In this document: positions 1-11,755 of the stretch, one piece after another | Layout of the letters: each line of letters starts with the position of its first letter | Position numbering within the stretch: position 1 is the first letter of the stretch | Assembly: GCA_024704765.1 (NCBI GenBank) | Contig: JAKMXF010000061.1 | Span: 18,700 to 82,699, forward strand | Direction of reading: 5' to 3' | DNA from: Oopsacas minuta | Taxonomy: Eukaryota > Porifera > Hexactinellida > Lyssacinosida > Leucopsacidae | Length of the DNA: 64,000 nt | Position numbers and translations under genes: made by a program | The notes under the pieces: generated by a model | Databases searched by the model: none | What the model saw: only the letters and a program-made list of their open reading frames with translations | What the model was told of the DNA's origin: nothing

Positions 1-1645
1 ATATTGTAGCTGTAGAACAAATTGGTTTTAAAGGCATCACAAATATCGCTTGGAAAATCTATAACGAAGAATCGATACCAACCCTCAGTAACATAGTTTC
101 ACCAGAAAAATCAACATTCTTAGCATATCAACTTAAGCTGGGAAAGGAAAATGGAGGGATCTTAAATATTATCTCCAATCAGAAGGCCTCGTTTTGGCAA
201 CTTGGGAAAAAATTAGTGAGATTAGAAAATCAATTGTTCCAACATTCGACTGGTATCCAAATGTTTTCAATCCTATAGGGGTCTATATATCTTACTCATC
301 ACATGTAATTTCTCTCTTTGACCGGTTGTTAAAAGAATGTGTGCTAAATTTTCCTGCACCACACTTCTATCCATTAACACTCAAAATCAAGCATGGACTG
401 GATGGTTCTGGATCTCATTCCTCTCCTGGGTTATTGTCAGACTTGAATATAGACTGATCAAATTATATTGTCTTCATGGTTTGACCCCTTCAGGTAATAG
501 ATCGATTCGGGAATGTTCTGTGGGAAAATAGCCATCCTAACTCCTGTTTTTCCAACCAACCAGTAGCACTTATTTGCCAAAAGGAGACTATTGACACTAT
601 GATAGAATTGAGCAAGTAACTAAACCCTGAAATTGTTTCACTAAATGAGAATGGTTTTGATCACCTAAATGGCTATGTTAAAGTAGAAGTCAAAGCTTCA
701 ATGTTTGACGGAAAAACGTTAGCAACAATGACAGGTAAAGGAGGAGCGCCATGTATTGCCTGCAAAGCAACCCGAAGTGACATCAATAGTATTACGAAAG
801 TTGTTTACGGGTTTCCTTTAGATTGTTCTATAGAGGATATCAAAGAGACAATCCGTCAGTTAACCTCTGATGGAGAAGAGCTGATGAGCTACAATACAGA
901 GCAATGGTGTGGGATTACACACGAACCTGCAAGTGGCATTGATGTATTTCCTGCAGCACCTTTACATTCTTACCTAAGGATTTTAGATTGGTTTTTGAAC
1001 CTCATCTACCGAATTGCAGCAGGAAAGTCCAAGTGGACTGAAGATCAAATGGGGCGAGATTATCGAGGTTTAGTATACAAGCGTATCCATGAGCTTACGA
1101 ACTTATTATTCCACCAACCAGGAGGAAGTGAGAACACAAGCACTGGTAACATGACAAAAACATTTTTGTCATATAAAAAATTGTGTTTTAGGATCGCTTT
1201 ATCGTTTGTACCAATGTTTATAGAGATGCTCTGACAGAGATTCACAGGAATCTATCTGCATTGCTCAGAGTTGCTAATAGTTATGAAGTTGTCGATGTAG
1301 ACAGATTTCGTGTATTAAGTCAAGAAACCTACATACTAATCTTACAAACCTTTCCCTGGGTATCTATTAGCAATACACTCCACAAATTCTTGGCTCATGC
1401 CCATCAGTTTATTGAGAGAAATGACAGGGTAGGATTGTGTAGTCTTTCTGAAGGAGGGTTAGAACAAGGACACAAGTTGATCCGAGAGTTCCCAACACAT
1501 TTGAGGAGGAATCAGATTTTCTAAGTGGGTTAACTGATGTTGCAATGAGGCTCTATATCTATGGTTGTCCAATTCTGAATGAAAAATTCAGAAGGATCAC
1601 AATTTGTTCCATCTGTGATCAAGTGGGCATCAAAAGAATTGTGTA
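1..1645 (+). pseudogene. RAG1/Transib-like transposase relic, copy A (5' end outside window)
   Basis: A broken transposase of the RAG1/Transib type, which would cut and join DNA at element ends in the nucleus. In order it shows the HGLDGSG block (392), the FDGK motif just after 701 followed by CIAC, a run ending HEPASGIDV...LHSYLRILDWF, then LHKFLAH near 1380-1400 and LSEGGLE near 1450. These match by eye the RAG1 blocks holding D600, D708, C727/C730, H937/H942 and E962. The first catalytic Asp codon is replaced by CAT (His) at 392-394, so this copy is dead even apart from several stops and frameshifts. After the acidic block the frame runs on to a C-x2-C-x3-G-H-x4-C tail at 1605-1642, with one base missing before the His. 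Only the 3' two-thirds lies in the window. Family assignment is strong; Transib versus RAG1-like cannot be settled by eye. Confidence 0.82.
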
Positions 1646-1989
1646 AAAAACAGGCAAGGTGAAAACGTTACTAATAATATTGATAATGAAGATTCTCTCC
1701 CTCAAAATTCCATAGATGAAATCTTCTTGTATTTAACATTAATTCATCAATAAGATATTCGTATGTTAGTTATTCTTCAGTTACCATTGCCATTATATAT
1801 TCATATTCTATTTCTTCTAATAAAAATTCAGTTTAGTGAATATCTAGATTTCTGTATTTACTGTATATGGTAATTACGATTACGTCATATATGGAAAACC
1901 TGATGTGATACAACAAAATTGAAATCAACAAAAGAACCGCAATAGTCGACTTACTATACAGTAATAATGTATTTTATAAGCCTATCTCT
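1646..1989. other. AT-rich spacer, no gene seen
   Basis: Beyond the tail of RAG-like copy A no reading frame with recognisable protein similarity is visible. Confidence 0.5.
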
Positions 1990-4044
1990 AAATTGAACGC
2001 GTAAAACCCTAATACTAGTAATCGCAATAATAGCCCACTGTGAACCCAGTTACTTTGAATATTTTCCATACCTGGTTAATAAGATCAAGAAAATCTACTG
2101 TTTGATTGATGTGTTTGGTGTCATTTTCGATTTTCACGCTAATAGGCTGGCAGATGTTGTCTCATGAAAAATCTTCAATGCAAACTGACATTTTGCCGTT
2201 CTAAGCTTGAGGGCCAACAAGCTTTCGCTGTTAATTTTGGTGCTCGTTTCAATAAATTACATCTATCCGATCTAAACAAATATCGTACATCTTGAAATAG
2301 AGCGAAACTAATATCTGGATATACAGATTTAGAGGTCAAATTGGCAGTAGAAATGCTGGCTCTAGGGATGGAGAGGCAAAAATTTTTGTTAGTGTCAATG
2401 ATGTTTTGAATACTTACTAGACATTCGTCGAACTTCGGAAAAATGAAAGTGTTGTCAATATTTTTGAGATTCAACCAATTATTTCGGATGCACTTAATGA
2501 TATGAACACTATCAAAAAGCAAAATTAAATTTCTATGTGGGTTGCAGGGGTGTTGTACTTTTGGCTCCAGTTTCGAACTAGTTGAAAACAATTTGTATAA
2601 ACGAACGTTCAGTGGATAGTTGTCAGTACAAACAGCTTCTACAAATAGACCGCAAGCTTCGATATCACAGATAGTAGACCTGACAATAGGATACAATGAT
2701 TCAGCAGAAGAAGAACCCAAAGGAATCAACCGAACAATGGTAGAAAACTTGGCCGATAGGCTAGAAACCATCATGGAGAAAACTGTGGTATATGGATCAT
2801 TAGGATTGTCAATCGACCCAATTACTCTCCCTCCCTTATATGATGCATCACCACGGATATGTACCTCATCCATTTGAAGAATAACATGGCGTTCTAAATT
2901 ATTGAATGTAGTGGCAACTTCCCTGAGAATTTTTGTATAATCACTCTCTAAGCCGATACTATTTTTTACTTTCAACAAATTACGCTCATGAGGAAAAGTT
3001 AAGCAATTAGAGCCCTGAATGAGACGGTAACAAGCTGGGGAAATGCCGTGAATTTTTAAACAAAAGACCAGAGTGATGATGTTATAACGTCGAGCATGTT
3101 TATCAATGATTAGATATTTCAACTGATCGAGCAAAAAAGTAAGACGCATTCGTAAAGAAGCCTCAGCGATTTCGAAATATAATTTGGAATCAGTGTGCTC
3201 TAATGTATCAATAGCTTGACCAAGACTATGAATAGAGTTCTCCACATGTTGTATCAGAGATGTCGCAGAGGTATTTGTATTAGTACTTGGAGATATTTCA
3301 ATAAATCAACTTCATGTATAATGTTTTCTAATAACCTGATATCATTTATTGAGGAAGACGAGAGCTGAATTTTGTTCTTTTCTTTATAAAAAGACTTACA
3401 AAATAAACTTTCATCGACAATTATACATCGTTCAATAGTGGAAACTTCGTCACAAAATTGAATCTTAAGAAATAGTATGTTAGAAGAATCAGGGCGATGG
3501 AAAAGCCAACCGTTTGGGAGTTCGATCATGTGCAACTCAGATATAATACAACTAAGACTCGAAATCCTGAACTTAGCTTCTGTCTCTTGAAATTCTGTTC
3601 GACTTTTCTTGTATACATCCTGCATCCTCTTCTCCTCTTTATCGTCTAGAGATAGCCTTTGGGTTTTAGCAACTGCATCTGTGAAATAAGTTGGACAATT
3701 TGGAAAGATACTAGGAACTGCAAATTTCTTAAGAACAACTTTTTTCCTGGGCATCTTGATCATCTCAACTCCGTTATAATATTCAATATTCCTCTCGATA
3801 TCTTCTTCACGGAAATGATGTATACAGACCTATAAAGATAGAAATAATTATACTATATCACAGGCAAATTTCTATAGCAACTTACCAAAAATCGTTTATT
3901 CTCCTCATAGTCTCCTTTCGGTGGAGGGATCGCTCGAAACCACTTTTCACGAGTTTCAACATCAGTAGGAAAGGAAAAAGTAGGCACATATGAATCACCT
4001 TGACTGTGATAATTCGACTTACAACCAGGTACTAGGTATGTCAT
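1990..4044 (-). pseudogene. THAP-domain P-element-type transposase relic (THAP9-like)
   Basis: Reading from 4044 downward, the first exon encodes MTYLVPGC...FSFPTDVETREKWFRAIP, a THAP DNA-binding domain. A 56-base GT-AG intron (3830-3885) joins it to VCIHHF, supplying the C-x2-H of the THAP zinc site. The usual first Cys before VPGC is Tyr (TAC). A lysine-rich linker follows (about 3763-3254). After a frameshift near 3260-3300 comes the catalytic part (3245-2175) with MDEVHIRG, an AVCTDNYPLN block and FDSVHIIKCIRNNW. These resemble the D, D and HLIK-type motifs of P-element and THAP9 transposases, which act on DNA through an RNase H-like fold with GTP as cofactor. Similarity resumes in other frames below 2175 (IFHETT..., then ...TGF) down to about 1990, with stops. 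A decayed mobile gene, not a working host THAP9. No terminal repeats were identified. Confidence 0.75.
3830..3885 (-). other. 56-base GT-AG intron in the THAP gene
   Basis: The donor GTAAGT follows the codons for KRFL and the acceptor TTTATAG precedes GTCTGT. Joining them restores the VCIHHF end of the THAP zinc site in frame, which is good support for a real intron. Its size suggests a genome with short introns. Confidence 0.75.
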
Positions 4045-4761
4045 GTTGAATATGTGATGATGCGTACAAATATTGCAGTAATTGGAAGAAACGAAAATAT
4101 TTACAATAATTATTATATATTATCAACATTGAATACAAAATTTATGGGTGGGTAAATATTTTTCATATTAAGACGTTTAAGACACAAAATTTCAAAAGTA
4201 ATCACAAATATTGACGCTAATACATAGTTTGCATGTTGCTACATAAGATGAATTTTAACTCAAGGCTCGAACTTGTTCGTTCCAAGCCCAAAGTACCCCA
4301 GTATGCAATATCAGCCCTGGTTGTCCTCCAGCTTCTTCAATCATTCTGGACATAGAAACATATATGTATATCTATACACATATACACATAAAATAATTGG
4401 GTTCAAGGTAGCAACTGAATAGTTCAATTTTCGATCCAACCGAATATTATCGGTAGTATTCGGTCAAGCAACTATTCATGAATACTGATATTGCGTTTAA
4501 TATTACAGATATGTGAGTTGTAACTTTCTCATAATCTGTAGTAGTAGAGATCCTGTTATAGAGCCCCATTTGTGGGCTGATTCGATGTACACATAACGTA
4601 GGAAAGGTAAAAACAGGGTGGTTCGCGCGCCATCCTGAAAATCCTACACACCACTTCAGGTGATGCGTGTACCCAAATGAATGCACAATTTATAATGATC
4701 GATAAGGCTGACACAAACCTGATACGTTAGATCAATTGTTAGTACATCAGTAGTCTATATA
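4045..4761. other. Spacer, no gene seen
   Basis: AT-rich sequence with short TA-rich stretches near 4355-4390. No recognisable coding content on either strand. Confidence 0.45.
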
Positions 4762-6071
4762 CAGGGTGGCCGCTAAGTTCTGATACAAAAATTCAATTAC
4801 AATATAACCTTGATCGTATTGTATTTACAGTATTTTGACTATCTAAGACTTTTCATATAACCTTCTTAATGTATTCATATTCGATTTAGCCTACAATTTT
4901 CACAAAAATTTATACTATTGACCATGAGTCATGAGAGGTTAGTAATTGTTGGATTATACCCGGCGGAAAAAAGCCCTCCTGAGATTTAAAAAATGTTAAA
5001 TATTGCTAAAGGACGGAGAGCATTCATCTACAGGACAATGAAACGTTACAATGAAACTGGGGACACAAACGACAAACCAAGATCTGGTCGTCCTTGTTCT
5101 GTGAGAACCGCAGCCCTCAAGGAGAGGGTGAGGGAACGGAATCGGCGAAATCCACGGTTATCCATGAGAAAAATGGCCTAGGAGTTGAAAGTTGTACGTC
5201 AAACTGTCCAAAAAGTGGTACACCGTGACTTGAAAATGAGTTGTTTTCAAAGAAAGAAAGTACAGTTCTTCTCAGAGTTAGTCAAGACAAAACGATTATT
5301 GAGAAGCAAGGCGTACTTGCAAGACACGCTACCGGCGGACTCGAAAATATCATCTTTGCAGATGAAAAGATTTTCACTATAGCTGAGGCTACGAATGTTC
5401 AAAATGATCGTGTGATCTCTACAGCTAGCTCAGACATCCCTGATAAGTTTAGGTACATCAGTCGGAAAATGAAACCTCTCTCAGTGATGATTTGGGCTGG
5501 TGTCTCTGCTGTTGGCCGCACGCCATTGATTTTCGTACCTGCTGGAGTGAAAATCAACGCGAAAACTTACAAGGACTTGATCCTAGAGCTGTTATAAAAG
5601 ATCTGAGCCAGACAATGTTTTCCGGACAGCCATTTGTTTTCCAACGAGATGATGCTCCTGCTCATACGGCGATTACCACACAGGACTGGTTAGAGGGCAA
5701 ACCCCCCGATTTTATCCGAAAGGAAGAATGGCCTCCATACAGTCCCGATTTAAATCCAATGGACTATTCTCTTTGGTCCATCTTGAAGAATAGGGCTTGT
5801 TCGGTTTCACACAGCACTATAAAGTCCCTGAAAAAGTATTTGTGTCACGAATGGGAGAAATACCTCCAGGAAACCCTGCGTATCGTAGTGGAAAGTTCCA
5901 TACCAGACTCAAAGCTGTAATTTCCATAAAAGGAGGATATATAGATTAACTATTTTAGTAATTGAATCATAACAGTAGTAAATAGTCGTATATGCAATAT
6001 TAACATTATTTTCCAAGTAGTGAAACTATAATGGAGAAAATCCTTTGCATCAGAACTTGACAGCCACCCTG
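4762..6071 (+). mobile_element. maT-type (DD37D) Tc1/mariner element, copy 1
   Basis: A 1310-base element bounded by inverted ends starting CAGGGTGGC (left) and ending GCCACCCTG (right), with TTCTGATAC/GCATCAGAAC-type continuation. TA dinucleotides at 4760-4761 and 6072-6073 are the expected target-site duplication. It carries one transposase gene in the forward direction. The same family recurs at 56223-57533. Confidence 0.88.
4924..5928 (+). pseudogene. maT-type DD37D transposase, broken
   Basis: A cut-and-paste transposase read across three frames. The N-terminal helix-turn-helix region includes KGRRAFIYRTMKRYNETGD and the hook-like RSGRP motif; IIFADEKIF carries the first catalytic Asp; the second Asp is in FQRDDAPAHT; and NPMDYSLW carries the third. 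Counting from the Asp of QRD to the Asp of NPMD gives 37 residues between, the DD37D signature of the maT group. Breaks include stops in the N-terminal part (after SPPEI, and in RKMA*EL), a frameshift near 5240-5340 and a stop after LILELL. It lies centrally in its element at normal length. Not functional as it stands. Confidence 0.85.
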
Positions 6072-6073
6072 TA

Positions 6074-7659
6074 TCGAATTCTTTTTAATTATTCGGTTGG
6101 TAGAATATCGGCCATAATATTTAGCGGAAAACTATTTCGATCACTACTACTACCCACGCTTAACGTTATCCCTTGCATAATTTACTGATTACCAGATGAT
6201 AACTAGATCTCACTACGAGTATACATGTCAAATATGGTGTCCTAATATCTAAAGATGTGAACAAAAGATTCATAAGATTACAAGTAATACTAGGAGCTCA
6301 ACGGACACGAAAGGTTCGCAGGCTGCATAGAACATACGCACGCATCTACTTCTACCATTCTATGATAAATTGTAAAGGGGCCGAAGTCACCTAGATAAAG
6401 CCTTTCGCAGGAGCTAGCAGAAGCGGCGCATGAAGGGTGATTTTAGGCTAGTAATTGTTAAATACATCTCGAATTATTCATTAACTATCTGTTCGAGTCA
6501 AGAGACCATCCAAAATGTAATTACTCCAAATAAGTTTGGAGAATGATAAAGATCGGCGACTGTGATACGAGTAGATTACTCTCGGCTATGGTTGGCCCAG
6601 CCTGTGAAAACATCGTTAGACTAAGGTAGCAAAGTGTAATTTGCAGTAACTATATGTTGGTTAGTGTAAAATGTAAAATGGTCGAAGAAGGAGAATTTAA
6701 AATCTGATTCTCTGGAGGCCTTGTTAGAGTAACTCTAACATAACTTTCCGGGTAGACTCTTCGTGGTTACTCGGATCAGCTAGATAATGGTATTAAACGT
6801 AGCTGACTGTAAATAATTTTGAATCGCTGAGTTTGTCATAAATGTTTAAGAAGTTGTAAGGAATATATCATAAAATATACAGTAAAACCATGCTTTCTAA
6901 GTTACTGATTTCAAAAAGGCAGGTATATTATTGAGTTTCAGCATCTAGTAGAGTTTGTGAATGAATAACAAATCAAGTCTTAAAAATTTGACAAGTACGT
7001 ACTGTGAAAATTGATGTGGGAGTTGAATTGTGGAGCATTTGTACTTTTAGAGTGAAGCATTATGAATAATAAAATACAACCATATTTAGTCAATATATAT
7101 TTTGTCTGACTAAAAAAATTGGAATCAAAATCAGGTACAGATGGTAAATTAATAAGTTGATTTGGCACGTTGCACCATGGATTATATCCATAACATATAG
7201 TTTGCTGTTGCTGATAGAAAATGTCCAATAAAGTAATAGTAGCATTGGCTCTGCATATAAACTTCATTAAATTGGAAGAGCACACCTAGAGGCAAACAAA
7301 ACTACTCATTCCTAAAGTATGATTTCTGAAAGAATTTATATATATGCTACATTCCCAATCCTTAAGGATCGTTATTTACATACTTTACGAATGATTTTAA
7401 TATCTATTGGAATATAAATGAGTTCACAAAAGAATTATCCTAATCTAGAAACGTCAATTTCCTGAAATGGTTAAAGCTTGCAAGAAGAGAGTCACTCCGA
7501 CAAATATGACGTAACAGAGTATCTTTTGTATTGTCTTCAAAATTAAACTTGATAGGGAGCCCCTATCTGTAACTTCTGGTGTATTTGTTTAGGGATTTGA
7601 TGTATTCTTCAGCTGCATAAGTGATTTCAACCCGAAACCAAGATTATTTGTACGGGTAT
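6074..7659. other. Long non-coding stretch, nothing recognised
   Basis: No coding sequence can be supported. An open frame at 6980-7285 on the minus strand has no recognisable motif. Near 6626 the sequence CTAAGGTAGCAAA resembles a conserved large-subunit rRNA string, but the flanks do not follow rRNA. Confidence 0.4.
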
Positions 7660-7815
7660 TCTGTTGTGGTTCAAATGTTGATACTAATTCTAGAACTGTT
7701 CTGTAAGGAAATATATCAATATAATGTGACAACTTTTGCTTAGGCAAGCATCACGCTATCATTGCATAAACTACTTGCTCATTCTGCGATCATTTTGCTG
7801 ATTACACAGATAATA
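7660..7815 (+). pseudogene. RAG1/Transib-like fragment, C-terminal zinc-site block (copy B, plus-strand part)
   Basis: The plus strand reads ELFCKEIYQ..., then ASITLSLHKLLAHSA, matching the ASITPSLHKLVAH block of copies D and H that carries the two zinc-binding His (RAG1 H937/H942 by position). A stop interrupts it just before ASIT. It points opposite to the rest of copy B immediately to its right, and the conserved SE..LE..NK block that should follow is missing. It is best explained as the tail of copy B turned around by a small inversion, though two independent fragments are possible. Confidence 0.65.
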
Positions 7816-7829
7816 TCTTCCGAGTGAAA

Positions 7830-8728
7830 GTCATTGATAATCTATCTTGGGGTAATGATGATCAATTCTCCTACTTAGTGAAATCCCTTACATCAAGGAA
7901 ACAGTATCGTGCTATATTCCCTGTAGTACTGGCACTTCCATTGCATGAAGGAAGATCTATATGGAACCCAGTGTTTCCAATAAGAGATTTCGCATTGAAG
8001 TATTGAAGTTTTGACCAAAGGGGAAGTAGGATTCCATCTTTCAGGCCGGCATTTAGGTGATAAATCAATAACATAAACCATGTATAATGGCACAAATAGC
8101 TATCCAGTTGCGAAGCAGATATGATATTGATGTATTAAAATAGTGGATGAGTTAGTCCATACCTCATTTGAGATGGAGGCTTAAACTCTACATAAACTGT
8201 TGGTGATAAACTGCACATAATAGACCGCTCCACTGATGATGCTTGACATTTTCGATCAAGCATCATTCTCTTGAATGAAACATTGATTTGTCCCTGACCA
8301 ACCTTCAATCCAAGTACTTGACTTCGTCAACATTCTCCTTTGAAGGAATTAGAGCAACTAGAGGGCAACAAGGCGAACTGGGAGAAAATTAGTCAAAATT
8401 TCGGTTGCTGATTTATTTACAAGTGAGGGAACTTTAAACCCGAAGATAATAAATCATTTAATGGAAAGATTAGGATCAGAGTATATCTGATTAAATACCC
8501 TTAGACTTCCAGAACCATCGAAGCCATCAGTTAGCTCATTGGTAATTGGTAATTAAGACAGCTCCAAGGGAGGAAGCAATTGTAGTAATGGTTCAGCTGG
8601 TTTGTGTACAAACTTTGAATTTTGTATGCCTGAGCCGATTGATTCTCCCAGTTCATTATGGATTACATTGATTTCGTTGGCTGAGGTAATTTCACTCCGG
8701 AATGCTGTTACCCTCTTGCAACCTGGAA
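7830..8728 (-). pseudogene. RAG1/Transib-like transposase relic, copy B (minus-strand part)
   Basis: Reading from 8728 downward: CKRVTAFRSEITSANEI aligns with YKLVSQYRTEISLINEM of copy H. LTDGFDGSGS at 8526-8528 holds the first catalytic Asp, then FIIFGFKVPSLV follows. Near 8090-7870 comes HGLCY/WFMLLIYHLNAGL, then a block ending ASTTGNIARYCFLDVRDF. Stops and frame changes are frequent, and the middle segment with the second Asp and the CxxC pair is not clearly readable. The upper end is cut exactly where the hAT terminus at 8729 begins, so the N-terminal half is missing. Confidence 0.7.
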
Positions 8729-8863
8729 CAGGAGTGGCGCCAGGAAGTCCCCAACAAGGGGGCTTAGGTCCCCAAAGGGGGGGGTCTAATTTTGTGATAT
8801 ACATCCTAGAATACACACTGTTTTACTAGACAGATAAATAACCATTCACACTTAACATTTATA

Positions 8864-11746
8864 TTAGGCTAATAATGAGATTCTACATTTGGGGAACTTT
8901 GCTTTGAATCTACTTATTATGGTGTCTAAATCAAGCCCGCTACCTCGATCCCGATGAATTCCTAGAATTAATAAGCTATCCAAACAATCTTGTTTCATTA
9001 CTGAGCGGAGATCATCATTCATTAGCCGCATTGAGCTCAAATTTCTTTCACACTCAGCTGTTGATACTGAAAGGCGCATGCAATTATGACAATTCCATGA
9101 AGCTCAAAAAATGCCTCCTTTAACTTCTGCAAATATGCCTGTAATTCAAGTAGACTATTAGCCCTTTCTTGGTCTGCTTTTCCTTCTAATAAGTGTTTAA
9201 AAGTGTCAACTTCAAATTTAAGAACACTCAGGTCGAATTTGAATAACTTTGCGAAGAGGATGAATGAATTTTCATCCATGAAACTGCTCGAGGTAGTGCA
9301 TAAAGATGTGATTCCTCTCATCATGACAATATTTTCTCACTCAATCTCTTTGTGAGCTCTAGAAAACTTTGCTTATGATCTCACAAACATCAAAAAAATA
9401 TCCATCGAACCCTACTCCAGTAACTTCTTCAACATTACCCTCAATGACATAATCGTGCAAGGCTACAGGCATCCATTTTCCTCTGACAGGTCGTGCACTA
9501 TCAGGAAGGTTTAAACGATAGCTAACTTCTTCTGCTTAATCCCAAAACTTTTGACACAGCTCTCTCGCGCTACAGGCTCCAATTTCATCTTTTAATGTCC
9601 CAATTAGATCGATCGCCCCACTAAGATCATTTGTTGGCTTTTGCAGGATATCTGAGGCAAATTTTTCCTTCTTCAGAATATGCTTGGTAATGAGAAGATA
9701 TCCAATGAAGCGGCGATCTATCCGTAACAAGTAGCCAATTGGTTCAGTGGTACGGTTGGTGTTACTGTCGTCATCGATCACATCCTGCAGTACTTCATAG
9801 ACGATATCGATGCGTTTCCACATTGAGTCAAACTGTTTCGCTTGACAAGACCATTGAGTATCAGAAAATTTCCCAATCTCCATCTTCTTTACTAGATGTT
9901 GTCCTGTATTTCTCCCACCTGACATGAACCGTGCTGCTACACAAAAATGAGTGTAGCTGTTTGAAAAGTGATAACATATTGACCACACAATTGATTGAAT
10001 AGACATCATCGACAATTACCAGATTTATTCTATGACAAAAGCAATGGATGTAATAGGTCATTCACCAGCAGTTTTTTCAGGAATTTTCTTTTGAACTCCT
10101 TTAAAATGACCAGAGACAACAGATGCACCATCATGGCCTTGTCCAACACAGTTCTCCATGTTCGCATAAACTCTTCTTAACTTCCGGATAATGGTATCGG
10201 AAAATCCATCAGCATCCAAACTTTGTGCTTCAGCAATGCCAATGAATTCTTCATGGATGATGTTTGGATAGCAGTATCGTAGAGCTACAACGACTTGCTC
10301 TTTTTTTCTGGTTTCTTTAGATTCGTCTGCAATTATGGTGAAATATTCCGCCTCATGAAGTTCTTGTTTGATTTGTTCCAATATCATGTCCTTCATGAAA
10401 TCCAACAAAGTATTCTGAACTGTATGGTGTGTGTATTTCGCATTCATTGGACCAGTGCGAATTCTCTCAGCCACAACGGATCATGTCTAGCAATTAGAGT
10501 TAGTATGCCAAGGAAATTTGCCACAGTATGGACCAAATTAATCCTTTTCCGTTGATATCATCCACTCGAAATCATCTACCGGTCTCACGTTGGGCAATTT
10601 TCCGTTGAGCAGTGAACAGCCAAACTTCACATAATGTGCGCATATATATCCTATTTTCTGTAATTAGCTCCGTATGTGCAAAGTCCTGGAGTTTAGCAAC
10701 TGATAGAAAACTGCCAGACTTAACAGCTTGATACTGCGGATAAGCATCAACACATTCTGCATGCTGAAGGCTGACTTGTTGTTGCATAAGTGTGTTGTCA
10801 CGGGCTGTGGTTCCATAGCATTTCTTCCCATTGCGCATACTTTGGCTCACAAAGTGGGCTATTTTCTGTTTTGGAGAAATGTCACAGTGATAGCAGTAAA
10901 TACCATCTTCGCATTCTGAATACTCTATCCATGGGTATCTATCATACAGGGATGAGGTAAATGCTCTATACTGCTTGCCAATCATATGCAAAGGGAACTT
11001 TATGGTACGAGGCTGTACTTGATTAATCTCTCTTGACATAGAAATATCTTTCTTGCTTGGACTGTAAACTTTCTCACTATATTGAATTCCCAAATTTGGT
11101 ACCTGAATGCTAACATAGTCATCCTCATGCAGTGTACCTAAACAAATATATTTATCAATCAATACTACAAAAGTATAAACCATATTACAATAATTCAATT
11201 ATATGACTGAAACAAGGTTCCTACTAAATATGGCTAATATTGATTACAATACTGCTGAATGCATTACAATTTTATATACCTTTGTGTATGTCTTCGAGGA
11301 CAGCTGGATCGGTCTCTTCTGACATCTCACCAAACGAACCCTCTTCACTTCCATCTCTTCGCTAGGGATCGTATATTGAGAACTTGAATCAGAAAATATA
11401 GAGATACCACATGAGTCAAAACATAACTCCATCGATTTTTCTGTTTTAAAGGATTCAGCCAATTCAATTATTCTCCTCTTCGAAGTAAGGACATCTTCGA
11501 TACTGGAACTAAAGAATGAATCCATTTTCATCAGACGACCATGATTTTCCTCAAAAATAACTGTTGCCGGTGGTGTGTGACCAAATGTGCGTAGATTTTT
11601 ATGCTTGGATTTTGTATGTCTTTCAACATAGTTGGTTTGAATACTTCTTTGCAACTAGTGCAACGCACATTGTAGCGAACAGCTTTGCCAAGTGTATGAA
11701 ATATGAATCCAATATTACGTATATGAATCCGTATATCATATTGCAA
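8864..11746 (-). pseudogene. hAT-family transposase, fragmented
   Basis: Read from 11746 downward. First comes a C-x2-C ... H-x4-H zinc-finger-like segment (VRCTSC, then VERHTKSKH). The 11198-10572 segment carries the TTF-type zinc finger (YRAFTSSLYDRYPWIEYS, CYHC). At 10474-10058 is the RNase H-like core start (FTIIADESKETRKKEQ) and the GQGHDGASVVSGHFKGVQ motif. At 10061-9536 is HCFCHRINL and FSDTQWSCQ. At 9079-8864 the C-terminal dimerisation block reads STAECERNLSSMRL. Frames change several times and stops intervene. A possible intron lies between about 11280 (AAG|GTATAT) and about 11130, since splicing there keeps frame. hAT transposases excise and integrate elements with 8-base target duplications. 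Confidence 0.8.
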
Positions 11747-11755
11747 CTAGATATA

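Noticed and set aside
6620-6650. CTAAGGTAGCAAA string resembling conserved large-subunit rRNA
   Set aside because: Only about 13 bases match; the sequence on either side does not follow nuclear or mitochondrial rRNA.
6980-7285. Open frame of about 100 codons on the minus strand
   Set aside because: Composition is possibly protein-like but there is no motif, splice support or second copy in the window.
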